Shown here one piece after another: positions 45,624-54,811 of a stretch of DNA of 64,000 nt (positions are counted from its first letter, which is position 1; every line of letters starts with the position of its first letter). Both the position numbers and the translations under genes were made by a program. Source of the stretch: Nakamurella lactea DSM 19367. GTDB lineage: Bacteria > Actinomycetota > Actinomycetes > Mycobacteriales > Nakamurellaceae. The notes beneath the pieces were generated by a model. That model was not told the origin of the DNA. It saw only the letters and a list, made by a program, of their open reading frames with translations, and ran no database searches. The DNA lies in the NCBI RefSeq assembly GCF_000426645.1, contig NZ_KE384549.1:277001-341000 (forward strand), in the 5' to 3' direction.

Positions 45624-48260
45624 ATGATGAAACGACGAACACGAAATCTCCTGGTGGCCGTTCCTACGGCAGTGGCGTTGCTGGCCGCCATGCCCACCGG
45701 GGCCGGTGCCAGGTCGCCGGTTGGCGTCGAGCTGCTCGGCGCCGCAGCACCGACCCCCGACCCGCCCGAGGCCGGCGTTCCGACGCCGGAATCGGTCCTG
45801 GGTTGGAAGCCGTGCACGGATTACAAGCTGTCCAACTACACCGAGCTGACGAACTACTTCCAGCAGCTGGACAATGCCTCGTCCCGGATGAAGATGGTCA
45901 ATATCGGTAAGACCTCCGAAGGCCGCGACCAGTACATGGGGCTGATCTCCGCCCCGGAGAACCTGACCCCCGAGAATCTCGAGAAGTATCGGCAGATCTC
46001 CGAAAGGCTTTCCCAGGCAAAGGGACTCACCGAGCAGCAGGCCACCGACCTGGCCGCCGGAGGCAAGGCGATCGCCTGGATCGACTTCGGCATCCACTCC
46101 ACCGAGGTGGCCCCGACCCAGACCGCCCCGCAGCTGGCCTACGACCTGCTGACCAGTGAGAGCGACGAGGCGAAGTCGATCCGGCAGAACGTGATCACGC
46201 TGTTCGTGCCGAACGTCAACCCGGACGGCACCGAGCACATCTCCGACTGGTACATGAAGTACATCAACACCAAGTTCGCCGACACCAGCTACCCGGGTCT
46301 GTACCAGAAGTACTCCGGGCACGACGACAACCGCGACTGGTTCATGTTCAACCTGCAGGAGACCAAGAACCAGGGCGACGTGCTGTTCAAGAGCTGGTAC
46401 CCACAGCTGGTGTACAACACGCACCAGACGGCTGCCTACCCGGCCCGGATCTTCGTCCCGCCGTTCAAGGATCCGAGTAACCCGAACATCCCGGCCGAGG
46501 TGATCCGCGGGATCAACGCGGTGGGCGACCAGATGACCCAGCGGCTGGACCGTGAGGGCAAGGTCGGCGCGATCTCCCGTCAGCAGTACGACCAGTGGTG
46601 GAACGGCGGCCTGCGGTCGGTGCCGGCCTTCCACAACCAGATCGGCATCCTCACCGAGACCGCGCACGCCTCGGCGACCCCGAAGTACGAGGATCCGACG
46701 AAGTTCCCGAAGACGTTCCCCTACCAAGGAGTTTCGACTTCCGAGCCGTCGGCGTTCTACCCGAGCCCGTACCAGGGCGGATGGTGGCACCTGTCCGACA
46801 GCTGCGCCTACATCGAGAGCACCGCGTGGGCGTACCTGCACACGGCCGACGTCGACCGTGAGAACTGGCTGCTCGGCAGCTGGCGGATGGGCGATGCGGC
46901 GATCAAGGCCGGCGGGAACACCGCTTACGTGATCCCGGCCGATCAGGCTGATTTCGCGACCGCCACCAAGATGATCAACGTGCTGCGGCAGGGCCAGGTC
47001 GAGGTCGAGCAGGCCAAGTCCGCGTTCAGCGTCGGTGGGAAGACCTACCCGGCAGGCAGTTTCATCATCCGCGAGGCCCAGCCGTACCGGGCCAACGTGG
47101 TCGATCTGCTGAACCCGCAGATCTACCCGGACCGTCGTAACCCCGACGGATCGCCGGAGCGCCCGTACGACATGGCCGGCTGGACGCTGCCGATGCAGAT
47201 GGGCGTCACCATGGACAAGGTGAACCAGGCGTTCCTGGTGAACTCGACGCCGGTCGACGTCGCGTCGGTGCCCACCTCGACGATGCCGACCGGCACGCCG
47301 GGGTACGCATTCGCCATCGACCCGCGGCAGAACGATGCCTTCACCGCCGTCACCGCGCTGCTCAAGGCCGGTGAAACCGTGACCCGCAGCAAGGCCGCGA
47401 TCGAGACCAGTGCCGGCGAATGGCCGGCCGGTACCTTCCTGGTCCAGGTCCGCTCGGGCGCCGAGAACCGGGTCAAGGCGCAGGCCAAGAAGCTGGGCCT
47501 GACGGTCGCCGGGGTGGACACCGCCCCTGCGAAGTCCGTGGCCGTCACGCAGCCCCGGGTCGGCCTCTACCAGAGCGCCCGCGGCAATTCCGATGAGGGC
47601 TGGACCCGTTACGTGCTGGAGGATTTCAAGCTCCCGTACAAGTCACTCAAGGACAAGCAGTTGCGGGCCGGTGATCTGAACAGCAAGTTCGACGTGATCG
47701 TGCTGCCGGACTCCAGCTACTCCTCGATGTTGAACGGGATCAAGGCCGGCACCTACCCGGCCGCCTACACCGGCGGGATGACCGAGGCCGGCGTCGCCAA
47801 TCTCAAGGCGTTCGTCGACAACGGCGGCAAGCTGATCACCGTCAACGACGCGGCCGAACTGCCGATCAAGGCCTTCGGCCTGCCGGTCAAGGACCTGACC
47901 GCCGGGGTGTCCTCGAGCGCCTACTACTCGCCGGGTTCAGTGGTCTCCGCGACGGTCAACGTCAACAACCCGCTGACCTGGGGAATGCCGGCCAAGGCTG
48001 ACATCTACTCGTCGACCAGCCCGGCGTTCCAGCTCACCGACGCGGCACCGGCCGGATCCCAGACTCCGGTCAAGTACGCCAAGACGGACGTGCTGCGTAG
48101 CGGCTGGTTGCTCGGCGAGGACCTGATCGCCGGACAACCCGACGTGGTCCGTGTCCCGCAGGGCAAGGGCGACGTGGTTCTGCTCGGCATGAGCGTGCAA
48201 CACCGGGCACAGGCCCACGGCACCTACAAGTTGTTGTTCAACTCGCTGTTCCTGTCCTGA
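45624..48260 (+). CDS. Secreted M14-family zinc peptidase
   Basis: Exported protein of 878 residues with a signal peptide (RRTRNLLVAVPTAVALLAAMP). Peptidase M14 domain: H158-x-x-E161 in FGIHSTEVAP, H267 in YNTHQTAAY as zinc ligands and E345 in LTETAH as catalytic residue, plus NPDGTEHISDW and DDNRDWFMFN. A long C-terminal half with repeated beta-rich segments follows. ATG 45624 and 45627 are both possible; spacing from GGAG favours 45627. Lies 72 bases after the amidase, in the same direction. Confidence 0.9.
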   Translation: MMKRRTRNLLVAVPTAVALLAAMPTGAGARSPVGVELLGAAAPTPDPPEAGVPTPESVLGWKPCTDYKLSNYTELTNYFQQLDNASSRMKMVNIGKTSEGRDQYMGLISAPENLTPENLEKYRQISERLSQAKGLTEQQATDLAAGGKAIAWIDFGIHSTEVAPTQTAPQLAYDLLTSESDEAKSIRQNVITLFVPNVNPDGTEHISDWYMKYINTKFADTSYPGLYQKYSGHDDNRDWFMFNLQETKNQGDVLFKSWYPQLVYNTHQTAAYPARIFVPPFKDPSNPNIPAEVIRGINAVGDQMTQRLDREGKVGAISRQQYDQWWNGGLRSVPAFHNQIGILTETAHASATPKYEDPTKFPKTFPYQGVSTSEPSAFYPSPYQGGWWHLSDSCAYIESTAWAYLHTADVDRENWLLGSWRMGDAAIKAGGNTAYVIPADQADFATATKMINVLRQGQVEVEQAKSAFSVGGKTYPAGSFIIREAQPYRANVVDLLNPQIYPDRRNPDGSPERPYDMAGWTLPMQMGVTMDKVNQAFLVNSTPVDVASVPTSTMPTGTPGYAFAIDPRQNDAFTAVTALLKAGETVTRSKAAIETSAGEWPAGTFLVQVRSGAENRVKAQAKKLGLTVAGVDTAPAKSVAVTQPRVGLYQSARGNSDEGWTRYVLEDFKLPYKSLKDKQLRAGDLNSKFDVIVLPDSSYSSMLNGIKAGTYPAAYTGGMTEAGVANLKAFVDNGGKLITVNDAAELPIKAFGLPVKDLTAGVSSSAYYSPGSVVSATVNVNNPLTWGMPAKADIYSSTSPAFQLTDAAPAGSQTPVKYAKTDVLRSGWLLGEDLIAGQPDVVRVPQGKGDVVLLGMSVQHRAQAHGTYKLLFNSLFLS

Positions 48261-48280
48261 CCCAACCTGCACCACGATCC

Positions 48281-48312
48281 GGCGGGGCCGGCCCACACGG
48301 GCCGGCCCCGCC
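48281..48312. terminator. Strong bidirectional hairpin terminator
   Basis: A perfect 14-bp stem (GGCGGGGCCGGCCC, 48281-48294, with 48299-48312) and ACAC loop between the convergent peptidase and AroE-like genes. No U-tract, as usual in actinobacteria. Confidence 0.85.
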
Positions 48313-48352
48313 GGCCGTCGAGGCTGACAATGCCGGGTCGAACGCCTGAGCG

Positions 48353-49201
48353 TCAGGGCACCGCCGCCGGGTCGTCGAGCAGTGGTCGGACCGCCTTCCG
48401 CATCACCTGGCTCGGGTCCGGCCGGCCGGTCCAGCGGACGAACGCCTCGGCGGCCTGGGCGATGAGCATCTCGGCTCCGTTGGCGACCGTCAGCCCGGCG
48501 GCGCGGGCCTGCCTGACCAGTTCGGTCTCCCTGGGGACGTACACGAGATCGAACACACCGGCGGTGGGGGACAACCGATCGACCGGAATCACCGGGCCGG
48601 GGCTGAGCATGCCGACCGACGTTGCATTGACGAACAGCTCGGCGGCGGCGAGCCGGTCGACGAGCCGCTCGTCGTCAAGTGACATCGGCTCGATCGACCC
48701 GAGCTCAGCGAAGTCGGCCGCCAACGCGATCCCGCTCCGTGCGTCCCGACTCACCACGGTGACGGCAGCCGCGTGCTCCCGCAACAGCCCGTGAACCACC
48801 GCCCGGGCGGCGCCGCCGGTGCCGGCCACCACCACCCGCCGGCCGGCGATCTCGATGCCCAGCTCGCGCCGCACTGCGGTGACGAAGCCAGTGGTGTCGG
48901 TGTTGAAGCCGACCAGTCGTCCACCGGCGGTCACCTCGACGCTGTTCACCGCGCCGATCTGCCGAGCCGACTCCTGCACCTCGTCCAACAGCGTCATCAC
49001 CGTCTGCTTGTACGGGGCGGTGATCTGAAATCCCAGCCAGTGTCGGTTCCGGGCACAGGGGACCAACGCGCGCAGTTCGTCCTCGGAGACCTCCGCCAGC
49101 GCGTACCTGGCGTCGACGTCGAACGCATCGAACGCGGCGTTGTGCATCACGGCGGAGTGCTGTCGGCGCAACGGATTGCCGAACAGGAATACCTGGTTCA
49201 T
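48353..49201 (-). CDS. Shikimate dehydrogenase-like protein with altered substrate motif
   Basis: AroE-fold NAD(P) oxidoreductase of 282 residues. Conserved parts: ITAPYKQTVM with the catalytic Lys, GAVNSV, GFNTDTTGF with the catalytic Asp, and Rossmann GTGGAARAV. The N-terminal shikimate-binding pair normally read in HSLSP is changed: here the aligned stretch is RRQHSAVMHN, keeping one Ser and replacing the other with Gln. It sits last in an SDR / CoA-transferase / crotonase operon, not with aromatic biosynthesis genes. A catabolic quinate/shikimate or related polyol substrate is more likely than housekeeping shikimate. ATG 49201 after GAGGAGAACC. Confidence 0.82.
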   Translation of the reverse strand: MNQVFLFGNPLRRQHSAVMHNAAFDAFDVDARYALAEVSEDELRALVPCARNRHWLGFQITAPYKQTVMTLLDEVQESARQIGAVNSVEVTAGGRLVGFNTDTTGFVTAVRRELGIEIAGRRVVVAGTGGAARAVVHGLLREHAAAVTVVSRDARSGIALAADFAELGSIEPMSLDDERLVDRLAAAELFVNATSVGMLSPGPVIPVDRLSPTAGVFDLVYVPRETELVRQARAAGLTVANGAEMLIAQAAEAFVRWTGRPDPSQVMRKAVRPLLDDPAAVP

Positions 49202-49240
49202 GCGGGGTTCTCCTCGCTGAGCCGGACGATCCGGCACCTG

Positions 49241-50014
49241 TCAACGCCCGTGGAACTCCGCCGGCCGCTTCTGCAGGAACGCGGTGGCTCCTTCGAGCAT
49301 GTCCTGACTGGCGAACACCGCTTCCGAGGCGTCCAACTCCAGGGCCAGCCCGTCGTCAACGCTGTGATCGGCAGCAAGATCGACCAGCTTCTTCGCGGCG
49401 CGGACCGCGACCGGCCCGCGGGTGGCGATCAGATCGGCCATCCGTCTGGCCTCGGCCAACGCTCCACCGGCCGGCACCACCCGGTTCACCAGCCCGATCC
49501 GCTCGGCGGCGGTGGCGTCGATCAGCTCGCCGAGCAGGATCAGCTCCTTCGCCCTGGCAGGGCCGACGACCCGGGGGAGCCGTTGGGTACCACCGCTTCC
49601 GGGGGTAACGCCGAGGGTGAGCTCGGGCACGCCGAGGGTGGCGCCGGAACCGGCCACCCGCAGGTCGCAGCACAGCGCCAGCTCGAGTCCGCCGCCGAGG
49701 GCATGTCCCTCGATCGCCGCGATGGTCGGCACCGGCAGCCGAGCCAGCTGCCGGTAAACCAGCTTCTCCAGCAACAGCTTCTGTTCGGCGACCCGGCCGT
49801 GCAGCTGCTCGAACTCCTTGACGTCCGACCCCGCGCAGAAGGCGCGCTCGCCCTGGCCGTGGACGATGACAGCGCGTACGTCGGGGGAGCGGGCGATCTC
49901 GGTGAGGGCGGCGCGCAACTGCACGGTCAGCTCGCGACTGACCAGGTTCATCGGCGGGTTGCGCAGCTCGATCTCGGTGCGCCGGCCGACCTGCAGACCG
50001 ATCAGGGTGCTCAT
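49241..50014 (-). CDS. Enoyl-CoA hydratase/isomerase (crotonase family)
   Basis: Crotonase-fold protein of 257 residues. Oxyanion-hole GSDVKEF and both acid-base glutamates, in GHALGGGLELALCCDLRVA and LGVPELTLGVTPGSGGTQRLPR, are present, so hydratase activity is plausible. Overlaps the CoA-transferase stop (ATGA). Works downstream of CoA activation in the operon; substrate unknown. Confidence 0.9.
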   Translation of the reverse strand: MSTLIGLQVGRRTEIELRNPPMNLVSRELTVQLRAALTEIARSPDVRAVIVHGQGERAFCAGSDVKEFEQLHGRVAEQKLLLEKLVYRQLARLPVPTIAAIEGHALGGGLELALCCDLRVAGSGATLGVPELTLGVTPGSGGTQRLPRVVGPARAKELILLGELIDATAAERIGLVNRVVPAGGALAEARRMADLIATRGPVAVRAAKKLVDLAADHSVDDGLALELDASEAVFASQDMLEGATAFLQKRPAEFHGR

Positions 50015-51627
50015 CGTCGGCCCCCGCCGTCGACGGGGCCGAGGTCGGCCGATCGGTGACCGGCCGGTTCGGGTCCGGGGACGAACTCCGCGGCCAGCCC
50101 CATCGTCCCCGGCCGGAAGATCCGCGGGTCCATCGGCCGCAGATCATCGGCGATGTGCGGCCGAAAGCCCATGTGGGCCAGTACGTCGCGTTCCAGGTCG
50201 ACGCCGTCGGCGATCTCGATCAGGGTCAGTCCGCCGTCGTCGAGGGCGAAGACCGCCCGTTCGGTCACGTACCGCACCTGCTGTCCGCGTTGCCGGGCGA
50301 GCTGTCCGTTGAAGCTGATCTCCCGCACCTGCGGGACGAACTTGGGCATTCGGCCCTCCTGCCTGATCTGCAGCGTTCCGTCGTCGAGCCCGATGTCCAG
50401 CCCTCCGGCGGTGAACGCTCCGACAAAGCAGATCCGACCGGTCCGGGCACTGATGTTCAGGAAGCCGCCGGGTCCGCGGACCCGCCCGGTGAACGCGTGC
50501 ACGTTCACGTTGCCGTTGGCGTCCACTTCGGCGAACGACAGGCTGGCGATGTCGAGTCCGCCACCGTCGTAGAAGTCGAACATGTAGGGCTGGTCGATCA
50601 TCGCCTGAAAGTTGACGCCGGCGCCACCATCACCGCCGGAAGCCGGTACCCCACCGAAGATCCCCTGCTCGACGGTCAGCGTCAGCCGGTCCGCCACGCC
50701 TTCCTCGGCGGCCAGCGCGCCGATCTCCTGGCTGATGCCGAAGCCGAGGTTGCAGATGTCGCCGGGCCGGAACTCCAACAGCGAGCGGCGGGCGATCACC
50801 TTGCGCACCGTCAGCGGCACCGGTGCCGCGCCGGCCGCCGGCGCACGCAGCGCACCGGCATAGAACGGCGAGTACTCGGTGGCGTAGGTCTGTCGCTGGT
50901 CCGGGTCGACGAACACGTAATCGACCAGCGCTCCCGGGACGCGGACGTCCTGCGGCCGCAGCGATCCCGACGCGGCCAGCCGGCCGACCTGGGCGATGAC
51001 GATGCCGCCGCTGTTGTGCGCGGCCATCGCCATCGCCAACGATTCGGCCTGCACCGCTTCGCGCTCCATGCTCAGGTTGCCGTCCTCGTCGGCGGTGCTG
51101 GCCCGGATCACCGCGACGTCGACCGGCAGCCGGGGGAAGAACAACCACTGGCTGCCGGCCAGCTCGACCACCTGGACCAGTTCCTCGGTGGTGATGTCGT
51201 TCTGCCGCCCACCGGTCTGCCGTGGATCGACGTAGGTACCCAGACCCACGTGGGTGAGCAGACCGGGGCGGCCGGCCGCGATCTCCCGGCACAACGCCGA
51301 GAGCACCCCCTGCGGGAACGAGTACGACTCGATCTTGTTGGCCGCCACCAGCTCCCCCAGCGCTGGCTCGTTGCCGATATTGCTGCCGATGGTCCGTCTG
51401 GCCAGTCCCGGCAACGCCAGTTGGGAGAATCCGCGGTCGCCGAAGTCGCCGATCCCCACCACCCGCACCGTGGTGAGATCGCGTGGACTGCCGTGCGCGG
51501 CGAACTCGGCGGCCAGCTCGTCGATGAACCTTTGCGGGACGGCATGCCCGGCGCCGGAGCCGCCGAACCACACCGTGTCGGCGTTCCGCAGCAACCGGAC
51601 CGCCGCTGCTACCTCCAGTAGTTGCAT
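50011..51627 (-). CDS. Type I CoA-transferase, fused alpha and beta domains
   Basis: Acyl-CoA:acetate/3-ketoacid CoA-transferase of 538 residues; both halves are in one chain as in YdiF. N-terminal domain has SGAGHAVPQRF and VGLGTYVDPRQTGGRQN; the catalytic Glu320 lies in LTVEQGIFGGVP of the second domain. ATG 51627 follows GAGG; GTG 51636 is a longer alternative. Supplies CoA thioesters to the crotonase encoded next. Lies 10 bases after the SDR gene. Confidence 0.91.
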   Translation of the reverse strand: MQLLEVAAAVRLLRNADTVWFGGSGAGHAVPQRFIDELAAEFAAHGSPRDLTTVRVVGIGDFGDRGFSQLALPGLARRTIGSNIGNEPALGELVAANKIESYSFPQGVLSALCREIAAGRPGLLTHVGLGTYVDPRQTGGRQNDITTEELVQVVELAGSQWLFFPRLPVDVAVIRASTADEDGNLSMEREAVQAESLAMAMAAHNSGGIVIAQVGRLAASGSLRPQDVRVPGALVDYVFVDPDQRQTYATEYSPFYAGALRAPAAGAAPVPLTVRKVIARRSLLEFRPGDICNLGFGISQEIGALAAEEGVADRLTLTVEQGIFGGVPASGGDGGAGVNFQAMIDQPYMFDFYDGGGLDIASLSFAEVDANGNVNVHAFTGRVRGPGGFLNISARTGRICFVGAFTAGGLDIGLDDGTLQIRQEGRMPKFVPQVREISFNGQLARQRGQQVRYVTERAVFALDDGGLTLIEIADGVDLERDVLAHMGFRPHIADDLRPMDPRIFRPGTMGLAAEFVPGPEPAGHRSADLGPVDGGGRR

Positions 51628-51637
51628 GACGACCACC

Positions 51638-52435
<798 letters not shown>

Positions 52436-52452
52436 GGAAAGCCTCCGTCTTT

Positions 52453-52467
52453 AGAAAGCGCTTCCAG
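52453..52467. promoter_or_regulatory. LacI-type operator 1 (SDR/amidohydrolase divergent promoter)
   Basis: AGAAAGCGCTTCCAG, containing the core GAAAGCGCTTCC at 52454-52465 shared with the two other operators. It would overlap the -35 of the rightward promoter, whose -10 is TACAGT at 52477-52482; the amidohydrolase ATG at 52491 would then be close to the transcript start. Confidence 0.8.
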
Positions 52468-52490
52468 AATGAGAGCTACAGTGTCACACC

Positions 52491-53561
52491 ATGGTGCACA
52501 GCGCAAGGAATCCGGCTCCCGATGCCCAACGGTCCGGCGCCGAGCGGCCGATCCCTGCCGGGCCGGTACCGATCGACGTGCACGCTCATGCGGTGCCGGG
52601 CCTGGCGCTTGCGGCGCTGCGCGCCGCCGGTCGGCGCCGGGAGGTCGAGGTGCTCCAGATGGATGCCGGCATCGCGGTGTCGGTCGCCGGCCGGGTCAGC
52701 CCGCCGATCCCGCCGGCGCTGCTGACGGCCAACGGCGAAGGCGCCGACCGGCGGACGGTGGCGATGGACCGGGCCGGCATCGGCTGCCAGCTGCTCTCGC
52801 CGTGGATGGAGCTGACGCCGGTCGGGATGAGCGGACAGGCTGGCCGGTGGTACGCCGCCGCCATCAACGAATCGTTGGCGGCGGAGGTCGCCGACTCGGC
52901 CGGCCGGTTCGAGGGCCTTGGCATGGTCCCGCTGACCGACCCGGACGGCGCCGTCGCCGAGTTGCACCGCTGCCTCGACCTTGGCCTGGCCGGCGTGGAG
53001 ATCGCCACCTCGCTGCCCGGCCTGCGGCTGGACGACGCCTCGCTGGAACCGTTCTGGCAGGCCGCGTCCGCGCGCCGGGCTGTTGTGCTGCTGCATCCGT
53101 TCCGGCCGTTCGGCGGCGCCCAATCGGATCGGCTGGGCGACATCGTCGGGAACCCGGCCGAGACGGCCGTCGCCGTCGGCCGGTTGCTGCTCGACGGCTT
53201 GCTGGACCGGTTGCCGGAGCTGCGGCTGTGTGCGGTGCACGGCGGCGGAGTGCTGCCGTATCTGGCCGGCCGGCTCGCGGCGATGGCCGAACTCGACGGC
53301 CGTCCGGGGCGCGGCGCCACCGTCACGGCCGGGCTGGACCGGTTGTACTTCGACTCGCTCACCCATTCGACGCGCAGTCTTGGCTGGTTGTTGGAGTTCG
53401 CCGGCCCCGGCCGGGTACTGCTCGGCAGTGACTATCCGTTCGAGACCGGTTGCCCTGACCCGCTGGCGTCTGTCGACGCGCTCCCCGCGCTTGCGGCGGC
53501 CGACCGGGCGGCGCTGGTCGGCGGTACTGCCCGTCGGCTGCTGGCGGACGTCCGGCACTGA
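52491..53561 (+). CDS. ACMSD-like amidohydrolase (amidohydrolase 2 family)
   Basis: Metal-dependent TIM-barrel protein of 356 residues in the family of aminocarboxymuconate-semialdehyde and gamma-resorcylate decarboxylases. Metal motifs: DVHAHAVP near residue 30, LHPFRPFGG, VHGGGVLPYLAGR and LGSDYPFETG. ATG 52491 has no clear Shine-Dalgarno sequence, consistent with a leaderless transcript. Divergent from the SDR operon and sharing its operator. Likely a hydrolase or decarboxylase on a ring or cyclic acid; substrate unknown. Confidence 0.85.
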   Translation: MVHSARNPAPDAQRSGAERPIPAGPVPIDVHAHAVPGLALAALRAAGRRREVEVLQMDAGIAVSVAGRVSPPIPPALLTANGEGADRRTVAMDRAGIGCQLLSPWMELTPVGMSGQAGRWYAAAINESLAAEVADSAGRFEGLGMVPLTDPDGAVAELHRCLDLGLAGVEIATSLPGLRLDDASLEPFWQAASARRAVVLLHPFRPFGGAQSDRLGDIVGNPAETAVAVGRLLLDGLLDRLPELRLCAVHGGGVLPYLAGRLAAMAELDGRPGRGATVTAGLDRLYFDSLTHSTRSLGWLLEFAGPGRVLLGSDYPFETGCPDPLASVDALPALAAADRAALVGGTARRLLADVRH

Positions 53562-53578
53562 CTCCGGCCCGCAAACCC

Positions 53579-53607
53579 TTGACACCGGGCGCGGCGCCGC
53601 GATAGGA
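53579..53607 (+). promoter_or_regulatory. Candidate promoter of the Gfo/Idh operon
   Basis: TTGACA at 53579-53584 and ATAGGA at 53602-53607, 17-base spacing. The context CCCTTGACACC is identical to that of the ABC importer promoter at 58062, and an operator follows at once. Confidence 0.6.
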
Positions 53608-53610
53608 ATA

Positions 53611-53626
53611 CTGAAAGCGCTTCCAG
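53611..53626. promoter_or_regulatory. LacI-type operator 2 (Gfo/Idh operon)
   Basis: CTGAAAGCGCTTCCAG with core GAAAGCGCTTCC at 53613-53624, directly after the -10, 25 bases before the gene start. Binding would block initiation. Confidence 0.82.
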
Positions 53627-53650
53627 TTCAGCTGCGAAAGGTACCGCGCC

Positions 53651-54811
53651 ATGGAGCAGATCCCGGTCGGCATCATCATGAACGGCATCACCGGGCGGAT
53701 GGGCACCCGGCAACATCTGGCCCGTTCGATCGCGGCCATCCGGGACTCCGGCGGCATCGACCTCGGGGACGGTCGGGTGATCGTGCCCGATCCGATCCTG
53801 GTCGGCCGCAACGAGAGCAAGCTGCGGGCGCTGGCCGACGAGTACCACGTCGAGCGGTGGACAACGGATCTGGACCGGGCGCTGGAGAACGAGGCGGACA
53901 CGGTCTTCTTCGACTCCACGTCGACCGATCAGCGGGTCGGCAACGTCAGCAAGGCGATCGCGGCCGGCAAGGCCATCTACTGTGAGAAGCCGACGGCCAC
54001 CGACCTGGCCGGCGCGCTGGAGCTGGCCAGGCTGGCCACCGACGCCGGGGTGAAGAACGGCGTGGTGCAGGACAAGCTCTTCCTGCCCGGGATGGTGAAG
54101 CTCAAGCGGCTGATCGACGGGGGGTTCTTCGGCGAGCTGCTCAGCTTCCGGCTCAACTTCGGCTACTGGGTGTTCGAAGGCGACTGGCAGCCGATCAACC
54201 GGCCGTCCTGGAACTATCGCGCCGAGGACGGCGGGGGCGTGGTGCTGGACATGTACCCGCACTGGCGGTACCTGCTGGACAACATCATCGGCCCGGTGAA
54301 ATCCGTGCTGTGCCATCACGAGACGCACATCCCGCAGCGCTGGGACGAACGCGGCGAGCCGTACCGGGCGACCGGTGAGGATGCCGCCTACGGCATGTTC
54401 TCCTTCGACAACGGGGTGCTGGCCCAGTTCACCACCTCCTGGGCGACCCGGCCGTATCGGGACGAGATCGGCGAGTGGCAGCTGGACGGCACGTTGGGCA
54501 GTGCGATCGTCGGACTGCGCGACTGCCGGGTGCAGAGCCGGGCGAACACCCCGATGCCGGTGTGGAATCCGGACGTGCCGAATCCGATCGACTTCCGGGC
54601 CGGCTGGTCGCAGGTGCCGGACAACACCGAGTTCCCGAACGCGTTCCGGGTCGAGTGGGAGATGTTCCTGCGGCACGTCGTCGCCGACGAGCCGTTCCGC
54701 TGGACCCTGCTGGAGGGTGCCAAGGGCGTGCAGCTGGCCGAACTCGCGCTGCAGTCGTCGGCGGAACGTCGCTGGGTCGACATCCCCGAACTCACCCTGC
54801 CGACACCCTGA
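53651..54811 (+). CDS. Gfo/Idh/MocA family oxidoreductase
   Basis: NAD(P)-dependent dehydrogenase of 386 residues for sugars, polyols or their derivatives. Rossmann loop GITGRMG at 12-18, EKP at 112-114, and the D200-x3-H204 pair in LDMYPHW. Operon leader with DUF993 and TIM-barrel isomerase. Stop and next start overlap by one base (TGATG). Substrate unknown; such enzymes often oxidise a ring hydroxyl to a keto group. Confidence 0.9.
   Translation: MEQIPVGIIMNGITGRMGTRQHLARSIAAIRDSGGIDLGDGRVIVPDPILVGRNESKLRALADEYHVERWTTDLDRALENEADTVFFDSTSTDQRVGNVSKAIAAGKAIYCEKPTATDLAGALELARLATDAGVKNGVVQDKLFLPGMVKLKRLIDGGFFGELLSFRLNFGYWVFEGDWQPINRPSWNYRAEDGGGVVLDMYPHWRYLLDNIIGPVKSVLCHHETHIPQRWDERGEPYRATGEDAAYGMFSFDNGVLAQFTTSWATRPYRDEIGEWQLDGTLGSAIVGLRDCRVQSRANTPMPVWNPDVPNPIDFRAGWSQVPDNTEFPNAFRVEWEMFLRHVVADEPFRWTLLEGAKGVQLAELALQSSAERRWVDIPELTLPTP

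Noticed and set aside
44598-46841. Minus-strand frame of 747 codons opposite the amidase and M14 peptidase
   Set aside because: Opposes two genes with intact catalytic residues; repetitive Arg/Gly/Val composition and no recognisable fold.
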